DNA of 64,000 nt, taken from NCBI RefSeq assembly GCF_900110645.1, contig NZ_FOFB01000015.1, positions 1-64,000 on the forward strand. The letters run 5' to 3'. Position numbers and translations under genes: made by a program. Source of the DNA: Neolewinella agarilytica. Lineage in GTDB: Bacteria; Bacteroidota; Bacteroidia; Chitinophagales; Saprospiraceae. This document shows, in pieces, positions 27,021 to 35,649 of the stretch (within the stretch, counting starts at the first letter, position 1; each line of letters begins with the position of its first letter). The notes beneath the pieces are model-generated. The model made no database searches and had not been told where the DNA came from. It worked only from the letters and a program-made list of their open reading frames with translations.

Positions 27021-28316
27021 TAGTTACTGAAGTTTTCGTTGGGAGGTACTGGTACACAAAGTTGGCATACGCTACCTTTATTACAAAAAGTCACCAACAT
27101 TCAAGATCAGAACGATAAACTAAGCAGAATGTACGTCGGAGCCCTGACCTTCGAAAAAAAGGATGACGAAGAGGAGTACACCCTCGAAGCTGCCAATACG
27201 GGCGATGGCCGCTTGGTTTTTGACGCAGAAAACGAAGAACTCTTTCCTGAATACTACCATAAGGACCACCTTGGAAACATCCGTCTGACCTTCACCGACC
27301 GAAACAAAGACAAAAAAGTAGAACTCCTTGGCCCAACGGCAGAAGTCGGACAAGTCATGGATTTCTACCCCTTTGGACTGCAGCAGAAAGGAGGCGGGGT
27401 GTTTGGGGATGTGGCAGGGACCAACTCCCGCGAAAACTACAACGGTAAAGAACTCATTGGAGAAGTTGGCCTGATCGATTATGGGGCGCGGTGGTATGAT
27501 GCGGCTAGTGGGAGGTGGGGGCAGGTTGATCCGTTGGCTGACAAATACGTTCCCATTAGTTCATATTCTTATGTAGGCAACATGCCTGTAAACGCTCTTG
27601 ACCCCGATGGAAAAAAAATAATCCTTATAAACCGTAGGTATACATCTCTAAGAAACATTGCCTTCATTTCTACTTTTCATGCTGGTAGAAGTCTGCTAAA
27701 CAGACTTATTAGTTCAGAAAATAATTATAAAATAAGGGTAACGAATACGACATCAAATACTCATTATTACGATAGAGCAGAATGGAATTGGTCAACGTTT
27801 TCAACTATCCCTGCTCGATCCGTTTTAGCTGTTGGCACTTCTTGGTATTCCTCTATAGAAAAAGGGTCTAGAAAAAGCCAATATATCTTGTATCATGAGC
27901 TCGGACACGCTTGGCAGCACGAAACTGGAGAAAGAATTCGGGACCATAAAGAAATGGAACTTTCAAATGTACCAAGGGTTAACTTCATGCGCGCAATTTA
28001 TGGTGAATCAAAGATGAGAACATCATACGCAAAATACGGTCTCAAGTTTAAAAAAGCGCCAAGTTTTTACAATTCCGCAGGATTGAAGGTTAGTGATTTC
28101 ACAGAGCTTGACTATGTAGATACTGAACGTGGCCAAGTATTTGGATTCTCCTACAACTATACGAATAAAGATGGCACTGTAGAAAAACGATTTGGAGCTG
28201 TAACTTCTAGTCAAAATGGAGAAGTAGCGATTAAAGGACATGTACAGTTAAACAATCGAGAAGCATACGATCTTCTTATTAATCTTATTCGCAACTACAA
28301 GTCTAATGAAAATTAA
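27021..28316 (+). pseudogene. Truncated RHS toxin: core tip plus M91-like zinc metallopeptidase domain
   Basis: An open frame runs from the TAG at 27021; the first usable start is a TTG at 27039 (425 residues). Residues about 65-190 are the C-terminal RHS core: EYYHKDHLGNIRLTFTDRN, VGLIDYGARWYDAASGRWGQ, VDPLADKY and ALDPDG at about 188, where RHS proteins are normally cleaved. The remaining 235 residues have HELGHAWQHETG (HExxH, first His about 286), as in M91/NleD-type zincins used as polymorphic toxin tips. The N-terminal shell-forming RHS part is missing, so it is an orphan tip, probably cut off by the IS110 insertion. The toxin part is visibly AT-richer than its surroundings. Confidence 0.8.
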
Positions 28317-28779
28317 ATCGGAAAGAATAACACTCATCTCTCTTCTTATTTATTTAGTTGTTGACACAATCCATTTCACCATGTTTAGATATGGTTTTAA
28401 TGGCACGATGAACTATATAAGTGAGGCAAGCTATGAAAGCTACGGAATAACGTTATTCAAGTGGATAATCATTCTTGCTTCGTCACTTATACTTTGGAAA
28501 GGCGATGTGGGGCAAAAAACACTTTTCACAACTTATTATCCTATTATAATATTCTATCTTTTCTTCGCCAAAGGAAAATGGTCAATCATATTGTCTGGCA
28601 ATCCGCTCTTCATAATCAACTGGCTTGAAATTATTGGCATAATTACTTTCACAAAACTACTCTTTGGCTGGGGACAGCCAGATCAGCCATTAAAATCTGA
28701 TATCATTACAGGAACGTTTATAGGTTTAATCCTGTGTTTCATTGCGAGTAAAATTCCAGCAGTTCAAATTATAAATTAG
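28306..28779 (+). CDS. Four-helix membrane protein, candidate immunity protein
   Basis: This 157-residue protein has about four hydrophobic segments (near residues 8-25, 45-62, 70-120 as one or two helices, and 130-150). It has no recognised domain. Its ATG overlaps the last 11 bases of the RHS toxin gene, the usual position of an immunity gene in polymorphic toxin loci, and it shares the low GC content of the toxin part. An immunity role is inferred from this placement alone. Some RHS toxins acting on the envelope have membrane immunity partners, although a cytosolic protease toxin would more often have a soluble one. Confidence 0.7.
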   Translation: MKIKSERITLISLLIYLVVDTIHFTMFRYGFNGTMNYISEASYESYGITLFKWIIILASSLILWKGDVGQKTLFTTYYPIIIFYLFFAKGKWSIILSGNPLFIINWLEIIGIITFTKLLFGWGQPDQPLKSDIITGTFIGLILCFIASKIPAVQIIN

Positions 28780-28872
28780 TCGCAAATGTAGAAGTTCCAT
28801 TAAAGATTAACTTTATCACCTTCAACGCAACCAATTAATCTCTCTAATCAATTAAAATCCGCCTTCATTACA

Positions 28873-30054
28873 ATGAAGACACCCTACATTATATTTTTCC
28901 TCCTCTCCCTCCCCCTCCAGGCCCAAATAAAAAACTTCCAGCCTGGCTACTACTATCAGCAGGCTGGAGACAGCATCCGGGCTGCCATCAGCCAGGAGGG
29001 AAGCGACTACTTAAGCGTTCAGGTACGTGAAGACGACGGCAACATTCAAGCCTTATCTACCACAGACATCCAGGGCTTCGGCTTTCCGGAGCAGGGTATT
29101 CACTACCGCAAGATCACCCATACCTTCACCTCCGCCGAAGGGGAAGAGATGATGGTGCCACGCTTTGCGTTAGTCTTAGTCGATGGTGAAAACACACTTT
29201 TCCGGGTAGAGCTACGGGGCAACGAATATTTTCAGGCCCTTTCTGATGTAAAAAACTATGTGTACTACTTCCAGCGACCATCGGGGCAACTCTACAAGCT
29301 GGAACGAGTGGAAGAACAACTTACGCAGTCTCGCTTCCGGGTACAGGAAAAGTACCGGGGCGGGCTGCGTTACCTGATGGCAGACTGGCCGGAAGTCAAT
29401 AAGCGGGTCGAAAAGCTGAAATTTCGGGACGAGGACTTATCCGGACTCGTTACGGACTACAACCTTTTCCTGAACCCAGCCGGCAGCAATGTCGTATTGA
29501 ACACTAGCGACAAGAGGAAGATATGGCACCAGCTCTCCCTAAGCGGTTCTCCACGGAGTTTCAACGTTATCGGTAATAACTCATTAGGTAGCACCTTTAC
29601 CGGAGACTACTCCTTACGCTTTCAAAATGTACTCCAATCCAACTCCCTGACCATGGGGGCGGGGCTCGGAGTATTGTTGCTGACACCCCTTGATGACGAG
29701 GGGCAAAACGAATGGTTGCTACGGGTTCCCCTGGAAGCCGCGTTTCTGCTTACCCATAAAAGCAAATTACGCCCGACCCTAAGCCTTTTCATCATCCCTA
29801 CGTACGGGCAGGAAGAAAAAACCTTTACCACCCGGCTGAATAACGATGGGAATGAAACATCCACCCGCACCGTTTCCTATACTGAAGGGATACTGTTTGG
29901 GATGGCGGGGCCTGGTTTGTCTGTCTCACTGGGGCCGGTGGGGATTAACCTTAGAGTGGAACACCCCTTACTCGGAGCAGACTTTTTCAATTTAAGTGCT
30001 GTACCCACTTATACTTTTTTGGGGCTTAGTTATGAATTGGGCAGGAAGGATTGA
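28873..30054 (+). CDS. Secreted protein with C-terminal beta-strand (barrel-like) region
   Basis: This 393-residue protein has a signal peptide ending LPLQAQ. Residues about 20-160 form a compact domain rich in charged strands. The part from about 195 on alternates hydrophobic and polar residues with turns such as GDYSLRFQNVLQSNSLTMGAGLGVLLLTPL and ends with TYTFLGLSYELG, which suggests an outer-membrane beta-barrel. I do not recognise the family. It lies 93 bases past the candidate immunity gene but its base composition is that of the host chromosome, so it marks the right edge of the island. Confidence 0.75.
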   Translation: MKTPYIIFFLLSLPLQAQIKNFQPGYYYQQAGDSIRAAISQEGSDYLSVQVREDDGNIQALSTTDIQGFGFPEQGIHYRKITHTFTSAEGEEMMVPRFALVLVDGENTLFRVELRGNEYFQALSDVKNYVYYFQRPSGQLYKLERVEEQLTQSRFRVQEKYRGGLRYLMADWPEVNKRVEKLKFRDEDLSGLVTDYNLFLNPAGSNVVLNTSDKRKIWHQLSLSGSPRSFNVIGNNSLGSTFTGDYSLRFQNVLQSNSLTMGAGLGVLLLTPLDDEGQNEWLLRVPLEAAFLLTHKSKLRPTLSLFIIPTYGQEEKTFTTRLNNDGNETSTRTVSYTEGILFGMAGPGLSVSLGPVGINLRVEHPLLGADFFNLSAVPTYTFLGLSYELGRKD

Positions 30055-30097
30055 GTTGGAATCTTGCGATGGGCTACGCCCCACGATGGGGCTATGC

Positions 30098-30160
30098 GCG
30101 CGATGGGCTCCCGCGTCGGCTGCGCCGACTTGGTCGGCCATCGCTACCGAAAGACGCCCC
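30098..30160. repeat. REP-like palindromic repeat, copy 2
   Basis: It is nearly identical to copy 1 at 25531-25593, with the core hairpin GTCGGCTGCGCCGAC and the end GACGCCCC. Further GC-rich hairpins flank it: GATGGGCTACGCCCCAC (about 30067) and CATCGGGGCTTGCCCCGATG (about 30220-30239). Together they fill most of the gap 30055-30321. Confidence 0.8.
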
Positions 30161-30321
30161 ATCCGGGGCTGATGGGGTGGAGGCCGGGTGGAGAAGGACC
30201 GGAGGTCCGCCTCTCGTAGCATCGGGGCTTGCCCCGATGTTTTCGTTATCCGTACGATCCGGTATTACCGTTTCCCCATATCCCCCCCAAACCCGACCTT
30301 AGCGCCAAAGCCTTCCGATCC

Positions 30322-33198
30322 ATGCGCGTGCTCCTAGTCCTGCTTTCTTTTTTAATCGTCCATCAAAGCCTGCTGGCGCAGAGCTACTTCCAGCAGGAAG
30401 TCCACTACGACATTGAAGCCCGGCTCGACGACGACAAGCACGAACTTCACGCCCACCTGCGGCTGACGTACAAAAACAATTCAACTGACGTGCTGGACAG
30501 CATCGCCTTCCACCTCTGGCCCCGGGCCTATGCGGAAGACGAGAGTGCTTTTGCCCGGCAGCAACTGCGCAATGGCAGCACGCGCTTTCACTATGCCGAT
30601 AAGAAATACCGGGGCACGCTGGACAGCTTGAACTTCAAGGTGGATGGTTATGACGCCAGCCATCAGTTTGCGGCAACGGACATTACCTGGCTCCGCCTGC
30701 CGAAGGGCCTGCAACCGGGTGACGAGGTGGTGATCGAGACGCCCTTCCGGGTAAAAATCCCGGCCAGCTTCTCGCGGTTGGGCCACGTAGGCCAGTCGTA
30801 TCAGATGACGCAGTGGTACCCTAAGCCGGCCGTTTATGACCAGGACGGCTGGCACCCGATGCCCTATCTCGACCAGGGGGAATTTTACAGCGAGTTTGGT
30901 AGTTTCCAGGTGCAACTGACCCTGCCGAAGAACTATGTAGTGGGCGCTACCGGCACACTGCGGGAAGCGGAAGAACGCGACTGGCTACTGGAAAAGGCGG
31001 AAACAGACCGGGCGGCACTGGCGGCCCGCGACGACCTTTCCAATGGTTACGTACGGGAGCCCTTTCCAGCCTCGGCGGCGGAGAAGAAGACCATTACCTA
31101 CGTGGCGGAGCGGGTGCATGACTTTGCCTGGTTTGCGGATAAACGGTTCAAGGTGCTGTATGACACCCTCAATGTGGCGCGCACGCAGGTGCAGAGTGAG
31201 GTAAAGGAGCAAGGGCCGATCGACGTCTGGGCAATGTTCACCGAAACGGAAGCGGGCTTGTGGAAAGACGCCACGGACTACCTGAAACGGGCCACCCGTT
31301 TTTACTCGGACCACGTTGGTGTTTATCCTTACCCGCAGGTGACGGGTTTGCAGTCGGCGCTCAGCGCCGGCGGCGGCATGGAATACCCGATGATTACCGT
31401 CATCGGTCGCAACGGCTCCGCCGCTGATCTGGACGAAGTCCTTACCCATGAGGTCGGCCATAACTGGTTCTACGGCATCCTGGGCAGCAACGAAAGGGAT
31501 CACCCCTGGATGGACGAAGGCCTCAACAGCTACTACGAAAAACGGTACATGGACACCTACTATCCGGATAGGGAGCTGCTCTATCCCGTCGTCGGAAACG
31601 TAGACTATAACCGTCTCGGCTACCACTACACCGCCCGACAGGGAAAGGACCAGGCACCGGACACCCGTTCCGACAGCCTCTCCCAGATGAACTACTGGAT
31701 CGAAGCCTACAGCAAACCCACCCTGGCGCTGACGGAGTTGGAACAATACGTTGGCACAGACCAGCTGGACGCTGCGATGCAGGCTTACTACCGCGACTGG
31801 GCCTTCCGCCACCCCGGGCCGGAAGATTTCTTCCGGACGATGGACGATAACCTGCGCGAAGAACTCTCCCCCTGGTTCGCCGAAGGGTTTATGACGACGA
31901 AAACGACGGACTGGAATGGGAAGGACGGCACGGCTGTCTCTGGTCCTCGCCTTGCACCTGCGTCCGCGCCCAATAGCCCGCTGGATTTATGGTCCGGCGG
32001 TATCCGAAAACTGAGTCTTGGCTTCGGCACACAACAAGACGATCCGCAGCGAACCCAACTCTTCGCCCTTCCGCTGGCCGGCTACAACACCCACGACGGC
32101 ATTCTGCTCGGTGCCGCCCTCCACAACCGCACCCTGGAGCCCCGTCGTTTCGAGTGGATGCTGGCCCCGATGTACGGTTTTGGCAGCGGAACGCTGGCCG
32201 GTTTTGCCGGTGGCCGCTACCGCATTCCCCGCCCGATGGCCGGGGTGCAACAGGCCCTCATCAGTCTGGGCACCCAAGGCTTCAGCGACTTCACGCTGCC
32301 GCAAACGGAGGAAGCCTACGCCTACGCCCGCACCGCCCTGAAGGGAGAGCTGGTATTCGACCATCCGCCCATCACTCAGCGCAAGAGCCGGCTGTCTCTT
32401 CAACTCATTCGGCTGAGCAAAGACCGCCCCCTTTTCGAGGGCTCCCCCATTCCGGTCGGCGAGCAGGAGGAAACCAATCACTTCCTCCGCCTCGGCTACG
32501 AGCGGGAGCTGGCGCGGGAGCTCAACCCCTTGGCTTACAAAATCTCTCTGGAGTATAAAGACCGGGACGACCTGCGCTCCGAAGCCTTCGAGGCCCGCCA
32601 CCTCCGCCTGGAAGGCGAGCTCACCGGCGGCTACCAATACGAGCGCAGCCGCTTCCTCCGCTGGCGCCTCTACGGCGGTACCTTTCTCAGCAATTCCCTG
32701 AGCGAGAGCGCCGCCCGACTGCCCAGCGGCTTCTCCCTTGTCGACAATGCCAACAGCGATTACCGCTACGACGACCTCTACTTCGGTCGCCGCGCTGACG
32801 GCTGGCACGAGCAGCAATTGAGCCGCCGGCAGGGCGGCTTCCGCGCGCCCATCAGTCCGTCCCTCCCTTTCGGCACCAGCAATAAATACCTGACGGCCCT
32901 CAACCTGGACGCCGACTTACCCTTCCAGCCACTTGGGATTCCTTTCGGGGTGTTCCTGGATGCCGGCTACTACGGCTTCCGATCCACCAGCTCCGATCCC
33001 CTGAGCGGGGAGGTAAGCTGGGTGGGTGGTGTCTCCCTCAGCGTCCTGCAAGGACGCGCGGGGATCTACCTTCCCCTCGTCTCCGACCCCGACACCAAAA
33101 TGCTCCTCGAACAGCGGGGCAGCCTGCTAAGCCGGATTTCTTTCCGGATCGATCTGGCGGGGGGGATGCCTTGGCGGTGGGTGGATGATGTTTTTTAG
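30322..33198 (+). CDS. M1-family zinc metallopeptidase with C-terminal barrel-like region
   Basis: The start is the ATG at 30322, which gives a signal peptide (MRVLLVLLSFLIVHQSLLAQ); the longer frame begins inside a repeat. The 958-residue protein has an N-terminal M1 beta domain, the substrate-binding GGGMEYP motif, and the zinc site HEVGHNW (His 375, Glu 376, His 379) with the third ligand in WMDEGLNS (Glu 398). From about residue 545 on the sequence looks like a beta-barrel or beta-rich domain. The join between the two (PRLAPASAPNS) is encoded by a copy of the dispersed TGCACCTGCG motif. It is likely an outer-membrane or surface aminopeptidase. Confidence 0.92.
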   Translation: MRVLLVLLSFLIVHQSLLAQSYFQQEVHYDIEARLDDDKHELHAHLRLTYKNNSTDVLDSIAFHLWPRAYAEDESAFARQQLRNGSTRFHYADKKYRGTLDSLNFKVDGYDASHQFAATDITWLRLPKGLQPGDEVVIETPFRVKIPASFSRLGHVGQSYQMTQWYPKPAVYDQDGWHPMPYLDQGEFYSEFGSFQVQLTLPKNYVVGATGTLREAEERDWLLEKAETDRAALAARDDLSNGYVREPFPASAAEKKTITYVAERVHDFAWFADKRFKVLYDTLNVARTQVQSEVKEQGPIDVWAMFTETEAGLWKDATDYLKRATRFYSDHVGVYPYPQVTGLQSALSAGGGMEYPMITVIGRNGSAADLDEVLTHEVGHNWFYGILGSNERDHPWMDEGLNSYYEKRYMDTYYPDRELLYPVVGNVDYNRLGYHYTARQGKDQAPDTRSDSLSQMNYWIEAYSKPTLALTELEQYVGTDQLDAAMQAYYRDWAFRHPGPEDFFRTMDDNLREELSPWFAEGFMTTKTTDWNGKDGTAVSGPRLAPASAPNSPLDLWSGGIRKLSLGFGTQQDDPQRTQLFALPLAGYNTHDGILLGAALHNRTLEPRRFEWMLAPMYGFGSGTLAGFAGGRYRIPRPMAGVQQALISLGTQGFSDFTLPQTEEAYAYARTALKGELVFDHPPITQRKSRLSLQLIRLSKDRPLFEGSPIPVGEQEETNHFLRLGYERELARELNPLAYKISLEYKDRDDLRSEAFEARHLRLEGELTGGYQYERSRFLRWRLYGGTFLSNSLSESAARLPSGFSLVDNANSDYRYDDLYFGRRADGWHEQQLSRRQGGFRAPISPSLPFGTSNKYLTALNLDADLPFQPLGIPFGVFLDAGYYGFRSTSSDPLSGEVSWVGGVSLSVLQGRAGIYLPLVSDPDTKMLLEQRGSLLSRISFRIDLAGGMPWRWVDDVF

Positions 33199-33212
33199 TC
33201 TTTTGGTTCTTT

Positions 33213-33605
33213 GGTTCTTTGGTCTTTTGGGGCTGCCGCACTTTGGAGGCGTCGCTGCGCGACTTTTTTCACGCAGAAGGGCGCGGAGGGAGGAGAGAAC
33301 GCAGAGGGGAACATCCTATCTATCCTGCTTTAAATCCTAAAATCCAACTCCCCGGTCTTGAGGCTGCCGCATTTTGGAGGCGGGGGAGGCGCCACTGCGC
33401 GACTTTTTTCACGCAGAAGGGCGCGGAGGGAGGAGAGAACGCAGAGAGGGAAAACATCCTATATACTCTCCTAAACTCTCAAAAATTAAACTCTCTCTGT
33501 CTTTAGGCTGCCACACTTCGGAGACCTTGGGCTCCTGGTTTAAAAAGCGTGCGCCCTCACACTTTGCGACCTGTAAAATGCGGTAGCCCAAAAGACCAAA
33601 GAACC
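33213..33605. repeat. MITE-like element with 32-bp terminal inverted repeats
   Basis: The left end (33213-33244: GGTTCTTTGGTCTTTTGG, then GGCTGCCGCACTTT) and the right end (33575-33605) are inverted copies with two mismatches and one gap. The inside has three degenerate direct units beginning GGCTGCCRCAYTTYGGAG at 33231, 33362 and 33506. Units 1 and 2 also share about 50 identical bases (CTGCGCGACTTTTTTCACGCAGAAGGG and on). Apparent ORFs here repeat the same frame in both units and are not genes. This explains the whole gap 33199-33630. Confidence 0.75.
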
Positions 33606-33630
33606 AAAATACTACTCTTATCTTCGCCCC

Positions 33631-34134
33631 ATGACGCTACAAGACTTCTTCGACTACGCCCTCAACCACCCGGCCAACGTACTTTTCTATTTTGCGCTGA
33701 TCCCCTTCGCCGCTTTGCTGGCGGGTTGGATGGAAAGCGAAGAAGGCCACCTTCCCCCGTGGAACTACCTCTACAGTACGCTGGTATACCTCGTAGCCGT
33801 GCCCGCTATTTTATCGATCGCTTATAACGTGTATAAGTGGCTGTTTGAACGGGCCAGCATTATGGATGCCAACCTCCTGCTCCAGATTCTCCCCATTGCC
33901 AGTATGCTACTGACCTTCTTCATTGTCAAAAAACAGGTTCGGATCGAATCGCTACCGGGTTTCAGCCGACTGGGCGGACTGGTGATGATGATCTCTTCCG
34001 TATTGGTAATTATGTGGTTTATCGACAGAGTCCGTATTGTAGCCTTTACCTACATGCCGATTCAGTACTTACTGATCATCTTCATTGTCCTGCTGATCTT
34101 CATTCGCTATGGCTGGAGACGGGTGGCAGGGTAG
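33631..34134 (+). CDS. Integral membrane protein of unknown function
   Basis: This 167-residue protein has about four to five hydrophobic helices: VLFYFALIPFAALLAGWM, TLVYLVAVPAILSIAYNVY, LLLQILPIASMLLTFFIV, LVMMISSVLVIMWFIDRV and YLLIIFIVLLIFIRY. There is no known motif, and the family is not recognised. A possible promoter box TTATCTTCG lies just before the ATG, a form seen before several genes of this window, so it may be nearly leaderless. It is bounded by repeat elements on the left. Confidence 0.8.
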   Translation: MTLQDFFDYALNHPANVLFYFALIPFAALLAGWMESEEGHLPPWNYLYSTLVYLVAVPAILSIAYNVYKWLFERASIMDANLLLQILPIASMLLTFFIVKKQVRIESLPGFSRLGGLVMMISSVLVIMWFIDRVRIVAFTYMPIQYLLIIFIVLLIFIRYGWRRVAG

Positions 34135-34216
34135 AAATCGCTATGCGAGGTCTTTAGACGGAAACAGAGCTGTGCTCGTTTTCGTGTAGACGGCCTAACG
34201 GCCTTTTAGATACTAC

Positions 34217-34753
34217 CTATTCCTGATCAATCAGACGGAGGAAATCATTAAAAACTTCGCGGGCAGCGGGCAGCGCACTCTGGGGAAACGCATTCAGCGT
34301 ATCCAGGCCGGAGACGATGCGCAGCTGGTGGCCCTGATATATATGATCCTGGAGCACTTTGATTTCGTCGACCGTTGGAGGAGTCGTTAAGGGGATAACT
34401 TGCCACTCATCGTCTGGGGATACTTCCATACGAAAAGGGCGGAACTGAGGTGAATCACTCTGCTGCAGGCGGGTTTCTAATAAAAGCTGGGCTCGATCTT
34501 CAATCCATCGGTCAACAATGGTGGGTATCAATGCGGCATCGGACGCCAGAATATCTTCGTGCCGATAGACGGTAAAGTTAGCCGGCAAGTCTTCGGCAGT
34601 GTAGTGCCGGGCGCGGGTGTTTTTGAAGAAAATCCGGTTCGGCGCTGGCACGTAATTTTCGCCACGGGCGGCCTTCCGGGCGGCGGTGTTGCCATCGCAA
34701 GCCGAAAAGAAGGGGAAAAGGAGTAAAAGGAACAGCGCTTGGATGTGTTTCAT
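34217..34753 (-). CDS. Small lipoprotein of unknown function
   Basis: The start is the ATG at 34753; the frame is open to 34888 but that part is the inverted-repeat element at 34785-34869. The 178-residue product begins MKHIQALFLLLLFPFFSAC, a lipoprotein signal with lipobox FSAC, followed by DGNTAARKAARGENY. The rest is a mixed alpha/beta domain with no motif that I recognise. It is likely exported and lipid-anchored. It is divergently arranged with the glyoxalase-like gene. Confidence 0.8.
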   Translation of the reverse strand: MKHIQALFLLLLFPFFSACDGNTAARKAARGENYVPAPNRIFFKNTRARHYTAEDLPANFTVYRHEDILASDAALIPTIVDRWIEDRAQLLLETRLQQSDSPQFRPFRMEVSPDDEWQVIPLTTPPTVDEIKVLQDHIYQGHQLRIVSGLDTLNAFPQSALPAAREVFNDFLRLIDQE

Positions 34754-34784
34754 TGGTAAATAAATGTATTTGGGGGATATTGGT

Positions 34785-34869
34785 TTTGTACCGCCGACTT
34801 CAGTCGGCGGAATAAGAACCCACCGACTGACCGCCGAAAGCCTACGCGAAGCGCAGTCGGCGGTACAAA
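34785..34869. repeat. 85-bp element with perfect 15-bp terminal inverted repeats
   Basis: The left end TTTGTACCGCCGACT and the right end AGTCGGCGGTACAAA are exact inverted copies. The inside has a second pair (CAGTCGGCGG / CCACCGACTGACCGCCG). It fills the space between two divergent genes and ends 7 bases before the ATG at 34877, so it may carry or shape their promoters. Confidence 0.8.
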
Positions 34870-34876
34870 CGCGCCC

Positions 34877-35515
34877 ATGATAGATCATTTAGTATACCTC
34901 GTCCATGACCTCGATGAAGCCGCCGCCAAGCTGGGTAAGGCCCTCGGTGTAAGCTTTTCCCCCGGCGGCCGCCACCTCAATCGGGGAACCAAAAACGTGT
35001 TGCTACGGATTGGCCCGAAGACTTACTTCGAGCTGATGGCCGTTGACCCCGACAATCTGGAGTTCTCTGGCAATCGCTGGATGGGCGCGGATCATCTGCC
35101 TAAAGAGCTGCCCGGCAGGCTAAGCCGTTGGGGGCTACAAGTCAATGGAGCAGACCTTATAAGCAAGGCTAAACTCCTGGAAACACAAATTCCCGGTGCA
35201 GGCGCCATACAGCCCGGTAGCCGCCAACTCGACAGCGGCAAAACGCTGCGCTGGCAACTCACCGACCCCGGAACGGAAGCCGTTCGCACCCTACCCTTCC
35301 TGATCGACTGGTGTGGAGACCCTTCGCCTGCAGAGCGCTTGCCAGAGGTGGGTTGTCGTTTGCGCTTCTTTCGTGTCTCTGCTCCGAAGTCGAACTTGAT
35401 TAGCACCCTTTGCAAAAGCACGCCTGAAGTAACCATTGCTACTTCTGAAAAAGAATTTCTCCGGGCTGAGTTAGTTGGACCGGCAGGCCAGGTGGTCCTT
35501 ACCAATTACCGGTAA
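34877..35515 (+). CDS. Glyoxalase-like (VOC superfamily) domain protein
   Basis: This 212-residue cytoplasmic protein starts with the glyoxalase-like domain: MIDHLVYLVHDLDEAAAKLG, then GGRHLNRGTKNVLLRIG and TYFELMAVDPDN. This matches the Glyoxalase_3 type of VOC proteins, where His and Glu residues near the start bind a metal. The substrate is unknown. It is divergent from the lipoprotein gene and followed by REP-like copy 3. Confidence 0.85.
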   Translation: MIDHLVYLVHDLDEAAAKLGKALGVSFSPGGRHLNRGTKNVLLRIGPKTYFELMAVDPDNLEFSGNRWMGADHLPKELPGRLSRWGLQVNGADLISKAKLLETQIPGAGAIQPGSRQLDSGKTLRWQLTDPGTEAVRTLPFLIDWCGDPSPAERLPEVGCRLRFFRVSAPKSNLISTLCKSTPEVTIATSEKEFLRAELVGPAGQVVLTNYR

Positions 35516-35537
35516 ACAGGCAAAGCCAGCCCTGGAA

Positions 35538-35595
35538 GGGCGTTTGATGTAGCGATGGTTGACCGAGTCGGCAAAGCCGACGAGGGAGCCCATCG
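35538..35595. repeat. REP-like palindromic repeat, copy 3 (reverse orientation)
   Basis: Read on the minus strand it gives CGATGGGCTCCCTCG, the hairpin GTCGGCTTTGCCGAC, then CGGTCAACCATCGCTAC, so it keeps the fold of copies 1 and 2 with compensating changes in the hairpin loop. Confidence 0.75.
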
Positions 35596-35649
35596 TACTT
35601 AATTAGCCATTCTTTCGCGATAATGGGCAAAGAGCGTAAATCAGGGAAT

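Noticed and set aside
27600-28316. The RHS C-terminal domain read as a housekeeping metalloprotease
   Set aside because: It is fused directly behind an RHS core cleavage motif and is followed by an overlapping small gene, which fits a toxin better.
33219-33586. Two similar short ORFs in the repeat region after the M1 peptidase
   Set aside because: They translate the same repeat unit twice and have no start signal; the DNA is a MITE-like repeat.
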